Of a DNA stretch of 64,000 nucleotides, positions 33,871 through 42,238 are shown one piece after another. The DNA lies in NCBI GenBank assembly GCA_900541835.1, contig UQLL01000011.1, positions 1 to 64,000 of the forward strand, in the 5' to 3' direction. The stretch's first letter is position 1, and the number at the start of each line of letters is the position of its first letter. The notes below the pieces were generated by a model, which was not told the DNA's origin, searched no databases, and saw only the letters and a program-made list of their open reading frames with translations. The DNA is from an uncultured Porphyromonadaceae bacterium (GTDB lineage: Bacteria; Bacteroidota; Bacteroidia; Bacteroidales; Muribaculaceae). Both the position numbers and the translations under genes were made by a program.

Positions 33871-35328
33871 ATGGAAGTAAAAGACCTTAAGCCTGCGCTT
33901 ATCTGGCAGTGCTTCGACGCCATCACCAAGGTGCCGCGCCCCTCGACCCACGAGGAACAGATCCGCAAATTCCTGCTCGACTTCGCCGCCGAGCACAATC
34001 TGGAGGCCCGCACCGACAAGGTTGGCAACGTGGCCATGAGCAAGGGTGCCACGCCCGGCTACGAGAACGCTCCCACCGTCATCCTCCAGGCCCACATGGA
34101 CATGGTGGCCGAGAAGAACAACGACGTGCAGCACGACTTCCTGAAGGACCCCATCGAGACATACATCGACGGCGACTGGGTACGCGCCCGCGGCACCACC
34201 CTCGGCGCCGACAACGGCATCGGCATGGCCGCAGGCCTGGCCGTAATGCTCGACAACACCCTGGAGCACGGCCCCATCGAGTGCCTCTTCACCGTCAACG
34301 AGGAAATCGGCCTCGAAGGCGCACAGAACCTCGGCAAGGACCTCGTCAAGGGCACCATCCTCATCAACCTCGACTCCGAAGACGACGGCGAGATCTTCGT
34401 AGGCTGCGCCGGCGGCATCGACACCACCGCATACTTCACCTACACCCGCTCGCTGACCCCCGAGAACTTCCACTACATGCGCGTGAGCGTGAAAGGCCTG
34501 CTCGGCGGCCACTCCGGCTCCGACATCAACGCCGGCCGCGCCAACGCCAACAAGGTCATCGCCCGCTTCGTCTGGGAATGCTCCCAGAAGTGGCCCGTGG
34601 CCGTCTGCGAGTTCGACGGCGGCAACCTCCGCAACGCCATCGCACGCGAGGCGCACTGCGTCTTCGGCATCCACAACGACCACGAGGTGCAGCTCCGCGA
34701 ATACCTCAGGAAGTACGCCGACGCCATCCGCGCCGAGTACAAGGGCGTCGAGCCCGGCATGGAGTTCACCATCGAGAAGGTGGAGCGCCCCGAATACTGC
34801 ATCGACTCCGAGACCGGCCTGGCGCTGATCCGCAGCATCTACTCCGCGCCCCACGGCGTGTACGCCATGAGCCACGACCTGGAGGGCCTGGTGGAGACCT
34901 CCACCAACCTGGCCGCCGTGAAGATGACCGCCGACAACCAGATCAAGATCACGTCGCTGCAGCGCTCCAGCGTGGAGAGCCGCAAGGAGGACATCGCCGG
35001 CCAGGTGGCCGCCCACTTCCAGCTCGCCGGAGCCCGCATCGAGCAGGCCGGCAGCTATCCCGGCTGGACTCCCAACATGGACAGCCGCATAATGAAGCTG
35101 AGCGCCGACGCCTACGAGGAACTCTTCGGCGTGCGCCCCGCCATCAAGGCCATCCACGCCGGCCTGGAGTGCGGCCTCTTCCTTGACACCCTGCCCGGCC
35201 TGGACATGGTATCCTTCGGCCCCACCATGACCGGCGTGCACTCCCCCGACGAGGCCCTGAACATCCCCACCGTGGACAAGTTCTGGAAGCACCTCTGCCT
35301 GACCCTGAAGAAAGTCGCCGAGGCATGA
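33871..35328 (+). CDS. pepD: Aminoacyl-histidine dipeptidase (M20), copy 1
   Basis: Zinc dipeptidase of the PepD type, 485 residues. Metal and catalytic residues visible: His75 and Asp77 (AHMDMV), Asp114 (GADNGIG), Glu144-Glu145 (NEEIGLEG), Asp168 (LDSED), and the C-terminal His in HAGLECG. The dimerisation (lid) domain is inserted at about 200-390 with GGHSGSDI at its start. It would split unspecific dipeptides, including Xaa-His, in the cytoplasm. The ATG is set by the promoter and family start (KDLKPALIWQCFDAI). The last bases ATGA overlap the muramidase start. Confidence 0.92.
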   Translation: MEVKDLKPALIWQCFDAITKVPRPSTHEEQIRKFLLDFAAEHNLEARTDKVGNVAMSKGATPGYENAPTVILQAHMDMVAEKNNDVQHDFLKDPIETYIDGDWVRARGTTLGADNGIGMAAGLAVMLDNTLEHGPIECLFTVNEEIGLEGAQNLGKDLVKGTILINLDSEDDGEIFVGCAGGIDTTAYFTYTRSLTPENFHYMRVSVKGLLGGHSGSDINAGRANANKVIARFVWECSQKWPVAVCEFDGGNLRNAIAREAHCVFGIHNDHEVQLREYLRKYADAIRAEYKGVEPGMEFTIEKVERPEYCIDSETGLALIRSIYSAPHGVYAMSHDLEGLVETSTNLAAVKMTADNQIKITSLQRSSVESRKEDIAGQVAAHFQLAGARIEQAGSYPGWTPNMDSRIMKLSADAYEELFGVRPAIKAIHAGLECGLFLDTLPGLDMVSFGPTMTGVHSPDEALNIPTVDKFWKHLCLTLKKVAEA

Positions 35329-36098
35329 ACACCGGCCGCTATGCGGCATCGGTAGCCATCACCCTGCTGGCCTGCGCCACTTTCGCCGCCTGCCTCCCCC
35401 CCGGAAGCGACGGCGACAGGGGCGCGGCCCCGGCTTCGGCACAGGTCGCCGACACCGGCAACCTGGTGCCCGTGAAGATCGACAGCGTACTCCCCGCAGC
35501 CGACGCCGCCACCCGTTACACCACTCTCACCGACGAGGACTTCCGCCGCGTGGCCGAAGAGCTGCAGGTCGAAGTGGCCGCCATCAAGGCCGTGGTGGTT
35601 ATAGAGGCAGGCAAGGCCATGGAGGGCTTCTGGGGACCCGGAGTACCCGTAGTCAACTGCGACCGCTCCATGTGGGGCGCCGCCGGGCGCAAGGTGAAGA
35701 ACCGCGCCAAGGCCCCCGCCGACACGCAGATTCCCAAAGGACTCAAGCACGCATACGCCCGCAAGGCCTGGCAGAAGCTCATCAACGCCCGCAAGATCTG
35801 CATCGAGCAGGCCGACCTCTGCACCTTCTGGGGAATGTTCCAGATCGGCGGCTTCAACTACCGCCTCTGCGGCTGCGAGACCATCCAGGAGTTCGTGCGC
35901 CTCATGAGCGACTCAGAGCTCGAACAGCTCGAGCTCTTCGCCGCCATGCTCATCAACACCGGACAGGTCAGGCACCTCCGCACCAAGAACTGGAGCGCCT
36001 TCGCCCGCGCATACAACGGTCCCGGCTACAAGCGCAAAGGCTACCATACCCGCATGGCAGCGGCATACAAACGATTCAAAGCCCAGGGCGCGTCATAA
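35325..36098 (+). CDS. N-acetylmuramidase-domain lipoprotein (DUF3380-like)
   Basis: A 257-residue lipoprotein (lipobox FAAC, Cys23) with a C-terminal domain resembling the phage-type N-acetylmuramidase family PF11860: AVVVIEAGKAMEGFWGPG (candidate catalytic Glu94), DRSMWGAAG in place of the usual FERH, FWGMFQIGGFNYRLCG, and RAYNGPGYKRKGYHTRM. It probably cleaves or binds peptidoglycan in the periplasm. It overlaps pepD copy 1 by four bases and precedes pepD copy 2, suggesting a link between wall turnover and peptide use; the link is inference. Confidence 0.75.
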   Translation: MNTGRYAASVAITLLACATFAACLPPGSDGDRGAAPASAQVADTGNLVPVKIDSVLPAADAATRYTTLTDEDFRRVAEELQVEVAAIKAVVVIEAGKAMEGFWGPGVPVVNCDRSMWGAAGRKVKNRAKAPADTQIPKGLKHAYARKAWQKLINARKICIEQADLCTFWGMFQIGGFNYRLCGCETIQEFVRLMSDSELEQLELFAAMLINTGQVRHLRTKNWSAFARAYNGPGYKRKGYHTRMAAAYKRFKAQGAS

Positions 36099-36173
36099 AG
36101 GCACATCTGCATCCTTTCGGGCGGCGCCCACGAAGTCACCAATTTGCAAACCCATCACCATCAGATAGACCTT

Positions 36174-37631
36174 ATGAAGATCACAGACCTTGAACCGAAG
36201 CTCATCTGGCAATGCTTCGACGAGATAACAAAAGTGCCTCGCCCCACCTTCCACATGGACAAGATGCGTGAGTTCATGTTAGGCTGGGCCGACCGCCACG
36301 GCATTTCCGCCCGCACCGACGAGGCCGGCAACGTGGCCATGACCAAGCCCGCCACACCAGGCCACGAGAACGCCCCCGCCATCATCCTCCAGGGACACAT
36401 GGACATGGTGGCCGAGAAGAACGCCGACAAGGAGCACGACTTCCTGACAGACCCCATCACCACCATCGTCGACGGCGAGTGGGTACGCGCCGACGGCACC
36501 ACCCTCGGCGCCGACAACGGCCTCGGCTGCGCCACCGCCATGGCAGTCCTGCTCGACGACAGCATCGTCCACGGACCCATCCAGTGCCTCTTCACCGTCG
36601 ACGAGGAACAGGGCCTCGGCGGCGCCAACGGCCTCCAGCCCGGCTTCGTCAACGGCGACATCCTCCTCAACCTCGACTCCGAGGAGCACGGTCAGCTCGT
36701 CATCGGCTGCGCAGGCGGCCAGGTAGCCGTCGCCGAACTCGAATACGACTCCGAGGAGCCCACCCCCGGCTACGAGTACTTCCGCGTCAGGATAGAGCGC
36801 CTCAACGGCGGCCACTCCGGCATGGAGATCGGCCTGGGCCGCGCCAACGCCAACCAGCAACTCGCCCGCTTCCTGTGGATGAGCGCCGAAGAATTCGAAG
36901 GCATCGACCTGGCAGAGATCGACGGCGGCGGACTCGCCAACGCCATCCCCCGCGAGGCCAGCGCCTGGATCGGCGTCAACGCCCGCCACGCACAAGAGCT
37001 CGTCAACCGCGCCACCGCATTCAACGACACGCTCCACGCCGAGTTCGCCCTCACCGAGAGCCCCGACTTCCTCTTCAGCATCGAGAAGGCCCCCAAGCCC
37101 GAGAAAGTCATCGCCGCCTTCCAGGCCAACGACCTCTTCTCCGCCATCTTCGCCACCCCCAACGGCGTGCAAAGCATGAGCGCCGTCGTGGAAGGTCTCA
37201 TCGAGACCTCCTGCAACCTGGCAAGCATCAAGATGAAGCCCGACAACCACATCGAAGTCACCGTGCACATGCGCTCGGCCGTTGACAGCCGCCGCGACGA
37301 GATCGGCAACCGCATCAAGGCACTCTACCAGCTCATCGGCTGCGACGTCACCTTCGGCGACGCCTACGTGGGCTGGGCACCCGACAAGGACAGCAAAGTC
37401 CTGGCAGTGGCAGAGCAGAGCTTCAAGGACCTCTTCGGCCACGAGCCCCGCGTCGAGGCTCTCCACGCCGGACTCGAATGCGGACTCTTCCTCGAGAAGA
37501 TGCCCGGACTCGACATGATTTCCTTCGGCCCGACACTCCGCGACATCCACTCCCCCAACGAGAAGGCCAACATCGCCTCCGTGCAGGAGTTCTGGAAGTT
37601 CCTCCGCGAAATCCTCAAGCGCCTGGCATAA
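36174..37631 (+). CDS. pepD: Aminoacyl-histidine dipeptidase (M20), copy 2
   Basis: Second PepD, 485 residues, colinear with copy 1: GHMDMVAEKN, GADNGLGCATAMA, DEEQGLGGANG, LDSEEHGQLVIGCAGG, NGGHSGMEIGLGRANANQ and HAGLECGLFLEK. All metal ligands are kept, so both copies should be active; the lid domain differs most, which may change specificity. Copies are separated by the muramidase gene and probably arose by duplication. ATG at 36174 matches the family start (KITDLEPKLIWQCFDEI). A terminator follows at 37690. Confidence 0.92.
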   Translation: MKITDLEPKLIWQCFDEITKVPRPTFHMDKMREFMLGWADRHGISARTDEAGNVAMTKPATPGHENAPAIILQGHMDMVAEKNADKEHDFLTDPITTIVDGEWVRADGTTLGADNGLGCATAMAVLLDDSIVHGPIQCLFTVDEEQGLGGANGLQPGFVNGDILLNLDSEEHGQLVIGCAGGQVAVAELEYDSEEPTPGYEYFRVRIERLNGGHSGMEIGLGRANANQQLARFLWMSAEEFEGIDLAEIDGGGLANAIPREASAWIGVNARHAQELVNRATAFNDTLHAEFALTESPDFLFSIEKAPKPEKVIAAFQANDLFSAIFATPNGVQSMSAVVEGLIETSCNLASIKMKPDNHIEVTVHMRSAVDSRRDEIGNRIKALYQLIGCDVTFGDAYVGWAPDKDSKVLAVAEQSFKDLFGHEPRVEALHAGLECGLFLEKMPGLDMISFGPTLRDIHSPNEKANIASVQEFWKFLREILKRLA

Positions 37632-37689
37632 CTACGCCATAAAAATATCCTCGGAAATCAACTTTTCCGAAGGTTGTTTGTTATAATCA

Positions 37690-37722
37690 CCGGGAACACG
37701 GCTGGACCGTGCTCCCGGTTTA
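37690..37722 (+). terminator. Rho-independent terminator after pepD copy 2
   Basis: CCGGGAACACGG (37690-37701) with CCGTGCTCCCGG (37707-37718), one mismatch, 5-base loop, then TTTAAT. Confidence 0.82.
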
Positions 37723-37740
37723 ATCTAACTGACAAAGAAA

Positions 37741-37983
37741 ATGATCAAGAAAGTACTTTTCGCAGGCGCCATCTGCGCCATGACCATGCTCGCCTCCTGT
37801 GGCGGCAACAAGGACAACCAGCAGCAGCCCGCCGAAGAAGAAGTAGTCGGCGAGGTGGTAGAGGCCGTAGACAGCGCAGGCGACACCATCGTAGGCGCCA
37901 TAGGCGAAGCCGTGCAGCAGATAGCCCCCAACGACACCACACCCGCCCAGGGCAACGCCACCGACGCTGTCCCCGCCAAGTAA
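37741..37983 (+). CDS. Small acidic lipoprotein
   Basis: An 80-residue predicted lipoprotein: lipobox LASC (Cys20), then a short acidic, Gln/Glu-rich chain (NQQQPAEEEVVGEVVEAVDS) without an obvious fold. Similar small lipoproteins are common in Bacteroidales and have no known role. It has its own terminators on both sides, which suggests separate and perhaps abundant expression. Confidence 0.7.
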   Translation: MIKKVLFAGAICAMTMLASCGGNKDNQQQPAEEEVVGEVVEAVDSAGDTIVGAIGEAVQQIAPNDTTPAQGNATDAVPAK

Positions 37984-38005
37984 CCACGCATAACGATATA
38001 CCCGC

Positions 38006-38045
38006 AAAGCGGTCCGCGGCCACAAGCCCGGACCGCTTTCCCGTT
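38006..38045 (+). terminator. Terminator of the small lipoprotein gene
   Basis: AAAGCGGTCCG (38006-38016) pairs perfectly with CGGACCGCTTT (38029-38039); then CCCGTTTT. Confidence 0.85.
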
Positions 38046-38110
38046 TTCCACACGCAATAAACACATTATTATATTGTTAGATAAGAAAAAAGCCTACACT
38101 TACACGTCAG

Positions 38111-40123
38111 ATGAAAATCAACCCCCTTCTCGCCATGATGACCCTTGGCCTGGGCTGTGCCGCCGTGTCCGCGCAGAGCACCTACGACCAGCAGTTCGTC
38201 AGCTACCCCACCTACACCGGCTCCGACCTCGAACTCAAGGTCGACGCCGCCGGCACCCACTGGCGCCTGTGGAGCCCCAAGGCAGAGGCCGCCCAGGTGC
38301 TCCTCTACGCCGACGGCGCCAACGGCACACCCCTCGACACCCTCCCCATGGCCTTCCAGCCCGAGAGCGGCACCTGGACCGCCGCACTCCCCACCAGGCT
38401 CTACGGCCGCTTCTACACCTTCCGCATCAAGGACAAAGGCCGCTGGCTGCAGGAGACCCCCGGCGTATGGCCCAAGGCAGTAGGCGTCAACGGCAACCGC
38501 GCCGCCATCATAGACCTCGCCGCCACCAATCCCGAAGGCTGGGACGGCGACAAGGGCCCACGCACCAAGTCCATCACCGACGCCGTCATCTACGAGATGC
38601 ACCACCGCGACTTCAGCGTCCATCCCAGTTCCGGAATCGCCAACAAAGGCAAGTTCCTGGCCATGACCGAGCCCGGCACCCACACCCCCCAGGGCGCCCC
38701 GACCGGCATCGACCACCTCAAAGACCTGGGCGTGACACACATCCACATCCTCCCCAGCTACGACTACAACTCCGTCGACGAGGCCGACCTCCCCGCCAAC
38801 ACCTACAACTGGGGCTACGACCCCCTCAACTACAACGTCCCCGAAGGCTCATACTCCACCAACCCCTCCGATCCCGCCACCCGCATCCGCGAATTCAAGC
38901 AGATGGTCAAGTCACTGCATGAAAACGGCATAGGCATCATCATGGACGTCGTCTACAACCACACCGCCCAAAACGACGACTCAAACTTCGAGCTCACCGC
39001 CCCCGGCTACTACCACCGCCACTGGGACGACGGCCGCTACTCCGACGCCTCCGGCTGCGGCAACGAGACAGCCTCCGAACGCCGACAGATGAGCGACTAC
39101 ATCGTCAACTCCGTGGCCTACTGGGCCCGCGAGTACCACATCGACGGCTTCCGATTCGACCTCATGGCCATCCACGACACCGAGACCATGAACCGCGTCG
39201 CCGACACCCTCCGCGCCATCAACCCCGACATCATCATCTACGGCGAAGGCTGGACCGCCGGCGACTCGCCCCTCGCACCCGAGCGCCGAGCCCTCAAAGA
39301 GAACGTCAGCAAGATGCACGGCGTAGCCGTCTTCAGCGACGACCTCCGCGACGCCATCAAGGGCCACTACTCCTCCGCCCAGGACCCCGGCTTCGCCACC
39401 GGAAAGCCCGGACTCGAAGAGACCGTCAAGATCGGCATCGTGGCCGCCACCGCACACCCACAAGTCGACTACGCCAAAGGCAACAACTCCAAGTTCCCCT
39501 ACGCCGCCTCCCCCCAGACGATCATCAACTACGTCAGCTGCCACGACGACCTCTGCCTCACCGACAAGCTGCGCTTCTCCATGCCCGACGTCCCCGACTC
39601 CGTGCGCAAGCGCGCCGCCCGCCTGGCACAGACCATCGTCTTCACCTCACAGGGCACCCCCTTCATGTTCGCCGGAGAGGAAGTCTTCCGCAACAAGAAA
39701 GGCCACCACAACACCTACAACCTGCCCGACTCCGTCAATGCCATCGACTGGACCCTCAAGACCGCCAACTGCGAGCAGTTCGACTACTACCGCGACCTCA
39801 TCACCCTGCGCAAAAACCATCCCGCTTTCCGCCTGCGCACCGCCGAAGACATCGCCAGGCACCTCCGCTTCGACGCCATCGACTCCGCCAGCCAGCCCAA
39901 CCTCGTCTCCTATTCCCTCACCGACCACGCCGGCGGCGACCAGTGGGCAGAGATCAAAGTCATCTTCAACGGCGCCGACCACGCCCAGACCGTCAGCGTG
40001 TCCCGCGGCAAGTGGAAGATCGTGGCCAACGACGGCCGCATCTCCCCCACCGGCGACCTCGGCACTTCCAAGGGCGGCAAGCTCACCGTGGCACCCTACT
40101 CCGCCCTCATCCTCGCCCGCTGA
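38111..40123 (+). CDS. pulA: Type I pullulanase (GH13)
   Basis: Debranching enzyme for alpha-1,6 bonds of pullulan, glycogen or starch. The 670-residue product has a signal peptide (cleavage near VSAQ), an N-terminal CBM48-like domain (WRLWSPKAEAAQVLLY), then the GH13 barrel. The pullulanase motif YNWGYDP is at about 236-242. Catalytic regions are DVVYNHT, GFRFDLMAIHD (nucleophile Asp), IYGEGW (acid/base Glu) and SCHDD. A small C-terminal beta domain ends at VAPYSALILAR. Export to the periplasm fits a starch-using gut bacterium. Not flanked by susCD genes. Confidence 0.92.
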   Translation: MKINPLLAMMTLGLGCAAVSAQSTYDQQFVSYPTYTGSDLELKVDAAGTHWRLWSPKAEAAQVLLYADGANGTPLDTLPMAFQPESGTWTAALPTRLYGRFYTFRIKDKGRWLQETPGVWPKAVGVNGNRAAIIDLAATNPEGWDGDKGPRTKSITDAVIYEMHHRDFSVHPSSGIANKGKFLAMTEPGTHTPQGAPTGIDHLKDLGVTHIHILPSYDYNSVDEADLPANTYNWGYDPLNYNVPEGSYSTNPSDPATRIREFKQMVKSLHENGIGIIMDVVYNHTAQNDDSNFELTAPGYYHRHWDDGRYSDASGCGNETASERRQMSDYIVNSVAYWAREYHIDGFRFDLMAIHDTETMNRVADTLRAINPDIIIYGEGWTAGDSPLAPERRALKENVSKMHGVAVFSDDLRDAIKGHYSSAQDPGFATGKPGLEETVKIGIVAATAHPQVDYAKGNNSKFPYAASPQTIINYVSCHDDLCLTDKLRFSMPDVPDSVRKRAARLAQTIVFTSQGTPFMFAGEEVFRNKKGHHNTYNLPDSVNAIDWTLKTANCEQFDYYRDLITLRKNHPAFRLRTAEDIARHLRFDAIDSASQPNLVSYSLTDHAGGDQWAEIKVIFNGADHAQTVSVSRGKWKIVANDGRISPTGDLGTSKGGKLTVAPYSALILAR

Positions 40124-40167
40124 GATTTAGCGTGCGCAATAAAGCGCGCTCGTCTGAAAATCCGTAC

Positions 40168-40204
40168 AAGTTCCTGCCATCAAAAGGGGCAGGAACTTAT
40201 TTTG
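40168..40204 (+). terminator. Rho-independent terminator of pulA
   Basis: AAGTTCCTGCC (40168-40178) with GGCAGGAACTT (40188-40198), 9-base loop, then ATTTTG. Confidence 0.88.
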
Positions 40205-40355
40205 TCGGCACAGCTGCCGCCATCGCCTCCGAGCCAGAATTCCACGCCCACCAAGCCGACACCTTCATCACGGGTTTATCGATGTTGCAAAGATACAAAA
40301 ATTTTCCACCCGTGCGAGGCAATCCGACCATTTTCGCGGTTTTCACGAAAATGTT

Positions 40356-40386
40356 TTTGCCAATAGCAGAATTATCACTAATTTTG
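40356..40386 (+). promoter_or_regulatory. efp promoter
   Basis: TTTG at 40356-40359, 19 bases, TAATTTTG at 40379-40386; leader about 45 bases. Confidence 0.7.
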
Positions 40387-40434
40387 TGGCCTGAAACTAA
40401 CCGTGGCCCTGAGGCCCACCACTCATACACAGCA

Positions 40435-41001
40435 ATGATTAACGCTCAAGACATCAAAAACGGCACCTGCATCCGCATGGACGGCCGCCTCTATTTCTGC
40501 GTGGAGTTCCTGCACGTAAAACCCGGTAAGGGCAACACCTTCATGCGCACCAAGCTCAAGGACGTCGTCGACGGCCGAGTGCTCGAACGCCGCTTCAACA
40601 TCGGCGAGAAGCTCGAGGACGTACGCGTAGAGCGCCGCCCCTACCAGTACCTCTACGCCGAGGGCGACTCCGACATCTTCATGAACAACGAGACCTTCGA
40701 GCAGATCCCCATCAGCAAAGAACTCGTCACCGGCTCCGCCTTCATGAAGGAGGGCGACACCGTGGAAGTCGTCTCCGACGCCTCCACCGACACCGTGCTC
40801 TACGCCGAGATGCCCATCAAGACCGTCCTCAAGATCACCTACACCGAACCCGGCGTCAAGGGCGACACCGCCACCAACACCCTCAAGCCCGCAACCGTCG
40901 AGACCGGCGCCACCGTACGCGTACCCCTCTTCGTCAACACCGACGAGTTCATCGAGGTAGACACACGCGACGGCTCCTACCTCGGCCGCGTAAAGGGTTG
41001 A
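40435..41001 (+). CDS. efp: Translation elongation factor P
   Basis: EF-P relieves ribosome stalling at polyproline. The 188-residue product has the three beta-domains: KOW-like N-domain with the modification loop HVKPGKGNTFMRTKLKD, where Lys of PGKGN is the modified position in many bacteria; the middle OB domain YQYLYAEGDSDIFMNNETFEQ; and the C-terminal OB domain ending GATVRVPLFVNTDEFIEVDTRDGSYLGRVKG. ATG at 40435 matches the promoter and family length. Confidence 0.96.
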   Translation: MINAQDIKNGTCIRMDGRLYFCVEFLHVKPGKGNTFMRTKLKDVVDGRVLERRFNIGEKLEDVRVERRPYQYLYAEGDSDIFMNNETFEQIPISKELVTGSAFMKEGDTVEVVSDASTDTVLYAEMPIKTVLKITYTEPGVKGDTATNTLKPATVETGATVRVPLFVNTDEFIEVDTRDGSYLGRVKG

Positions 41002-41026
41002 GCGTGGCCATAAAGCACGCTCGTCT
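41000..41026. repeat. Hairpin repeat GAGCGTG..CACGCTC
   Basis: GAGCGTG, nine bases, CACGCTC, then GTCT. Related hairpins with the same AYAAAG loop core follow pulA (40130-40155) and gpmI (55607-55630). Confidence 0.6.
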
Positions 41027-41038
41027 AATAGCAACAAC

Positions 41039-41072
41039 GGTGCATCTGCGGTGTCGCAGGTGCACCCTTTTA
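41039..41072 (+). terminator. Rho-independent terminator of efp
   Basis: GGTGCATCTGCG (41039-41050) with CGCAGGTGCACC (41055-41066), 4-base loop, then CTTTTAC. Confidence 0.85.
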
Positions 41073-41104
41073 CACTCTCAACCATAGACCCTCAGCTTTC
41101 AATT

Positions 41105-42106
41105 ATGGAGAAAGGACTCTTTTCCATCATAGTGCCGGTGTACAACCGGCCCGACGAGGTCGCCGAGCTGCTTGCCAGCCTCAGGGAACAGACCGACAAG
41201 GGCTTCGAGATCATACTCGTCGAAGACGGCTCGTCGGTGCCCTGCCGCCAGCAGGCCGAAGCCGCCGCACCCTTCATGCGCCTGCAGTACCACTTCCGGC
41301 AGAACGAGGGGCGCTCCCCGGCCCGCAACTACGGCATCTCGCAGGCCAACGGCGACTTCCTCGTCTTCGTCGACTCCGACTGCATCCTGCCGCCCGACTA
41401 CGTGGCCAATCTGCGCCGCGAACTCAAGGATCACCCTGCCGACTGCTTCGGCGGCCCCGACGACGCACACGAATCCTTCTCCGACCTCCAGAAAGCCATC
41501 AACTACTCCATGACCGCCTTCCTCACCACCGGCGGAATCCGCGGCGGCAAAGTGCAGATGGAGAAATTCGTGCCCCGCACCTTCAACACCGGCTTCTCAC
41601 GCCAGGTGGCCGACACCGTCGGCGGCTTCCGCGAGATGTTCTCCGAAGACATCGACATGAGCACCCGCATCCGCCAGGCCGGGTTCACCATCGCCCTCTA
41701 CCGCAGCGTCAAAGTCTTCCACAAGCGCCGCGTGAGCATGCGCAAGTTCTGGCGCCAGGTCCACGTCTTCGGCATGAGCCGCATCACGCTTCAGCTCCTC
41801 TACCCAGGCTCCATGAAGCTCGTGCACTGGCTGCCGGCCCTGTTCGTGCTCGGCGCCATAGTCCTGCTCGCCGGCTCCATCTTCTGCCCATGGATGCTCA
41901 TTCCCCTGGGCGCCTACCTGACGGCCCTGTTCATCGGCGCCTGGGTGCAGATGCGGCGCCTCAGTCTCGCCCTGATGGCCGTCGCCACCAGCATGGTGCA
42001 GCTCTTCGGCTACGGCACCGGCTTCCTACGCGCCTACACCTGGAAGATCCTCCTGCGCCACGGCCGCGACGAAGCCCAGGAAGTCCGCATGCGCCGCGGC
42101 AAGTAA
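41105..42106 (+). CDS. Family 2 glycosyltransferase, membrane-associated
   Basis: A 333-residue GT2 enzyme: N-terminal GT-A domain with SIIVPVYNRPDEV, VEDGSS, the metal-binding DSDC (DxD-like) and EDIDMSTR (acceptor-site ED). Two or more hydrophobic segments at about 245-315 anchor it in the inner membrane. It probably transfers a sugar onto a lipid-linked or surface glycan. ATG at 41105 follows the efp terminator by 33 bp; the longer frame would start inside that terminator. Confidence 0.85.
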   Translation: MEKGLFSIIVPVYNRPDEVAELLASLREQTDKGFEIILVEDGSSVPCRQQAEAAAPFMRLQYHFRQNEGRSPARNYGISQANGDFLVFVDSDCILPPDYVANLRRELKDHPADCFGGPDDAHESFSDLQKAINYSMTAFLTTGGIRGGKVQMEKFVPRTFNTGFSRQVADTVGGFREMFSEDIDMSTRIRQAGFTIALYRSVKVFHKRRVSMRKFWRQVHVFGMSRITLQLLYPGSMKLVHWLPALFVLGAIVLLAGSIFCPWMLIPLGAYLTALFIGAWVQMRRLSLALMAVATSMVQLFGYGTGFLRAYTWKILLRHGRDEAQEVRMRRGK

Positions 42107-42145
42107 ACTCTGCGTCTTTAAGGACAACGAACCCACGCTCCAAAA

Positions 42146-42174
42146 AATCGTTCAATCACAGACTCGCATAATCG
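42146..42174 (+). repeat. Short octamer array
   Basis: AATCG, AATCA, ACTCG and AATCG begin at 42146, 42154, 42162 and 42170, exactly 8 bases apart, the same rhythm as in 11874-11902. It lies just ahead of the promoter of the LptD-like gene. Confidence 0.55.
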
Positions 42175-42180
42175 CCACCG

Positions 42181-42212
42181 TTTGCACGGTTCGGAAAATA
42201 GCGGTAACTTTG
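42181..42212 (+). promoter_or_regulatory. Promoter of the LptD-like gene
   Basis: TTTG at 42181-42184, 20 bases, TAACTTTG at 42205-42212; start codon 27 bp later. Confidence 0.78.
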
Positions 42213-42238
42213 CAGCCACGTAGGCCCTGACGGCAACT

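Larger units (their letters stand above)
40124..40434. other. 311-bp gap between pulA and efp
   Basis: Contains a GCGTGCGC..GCGCGCTCGTCT hairpin (40130-40155), the terminator at 40168 and the efp promoter at 40356-40386. The 150 bp between terminator and promoter hold no convincing gene. Confidence 0.6.

Noticed and set aside
33790..35349. 519-codon minus-strand frame opposite pepD copy 1
   Set aside because: Shadow of a catalytically complete PepD.
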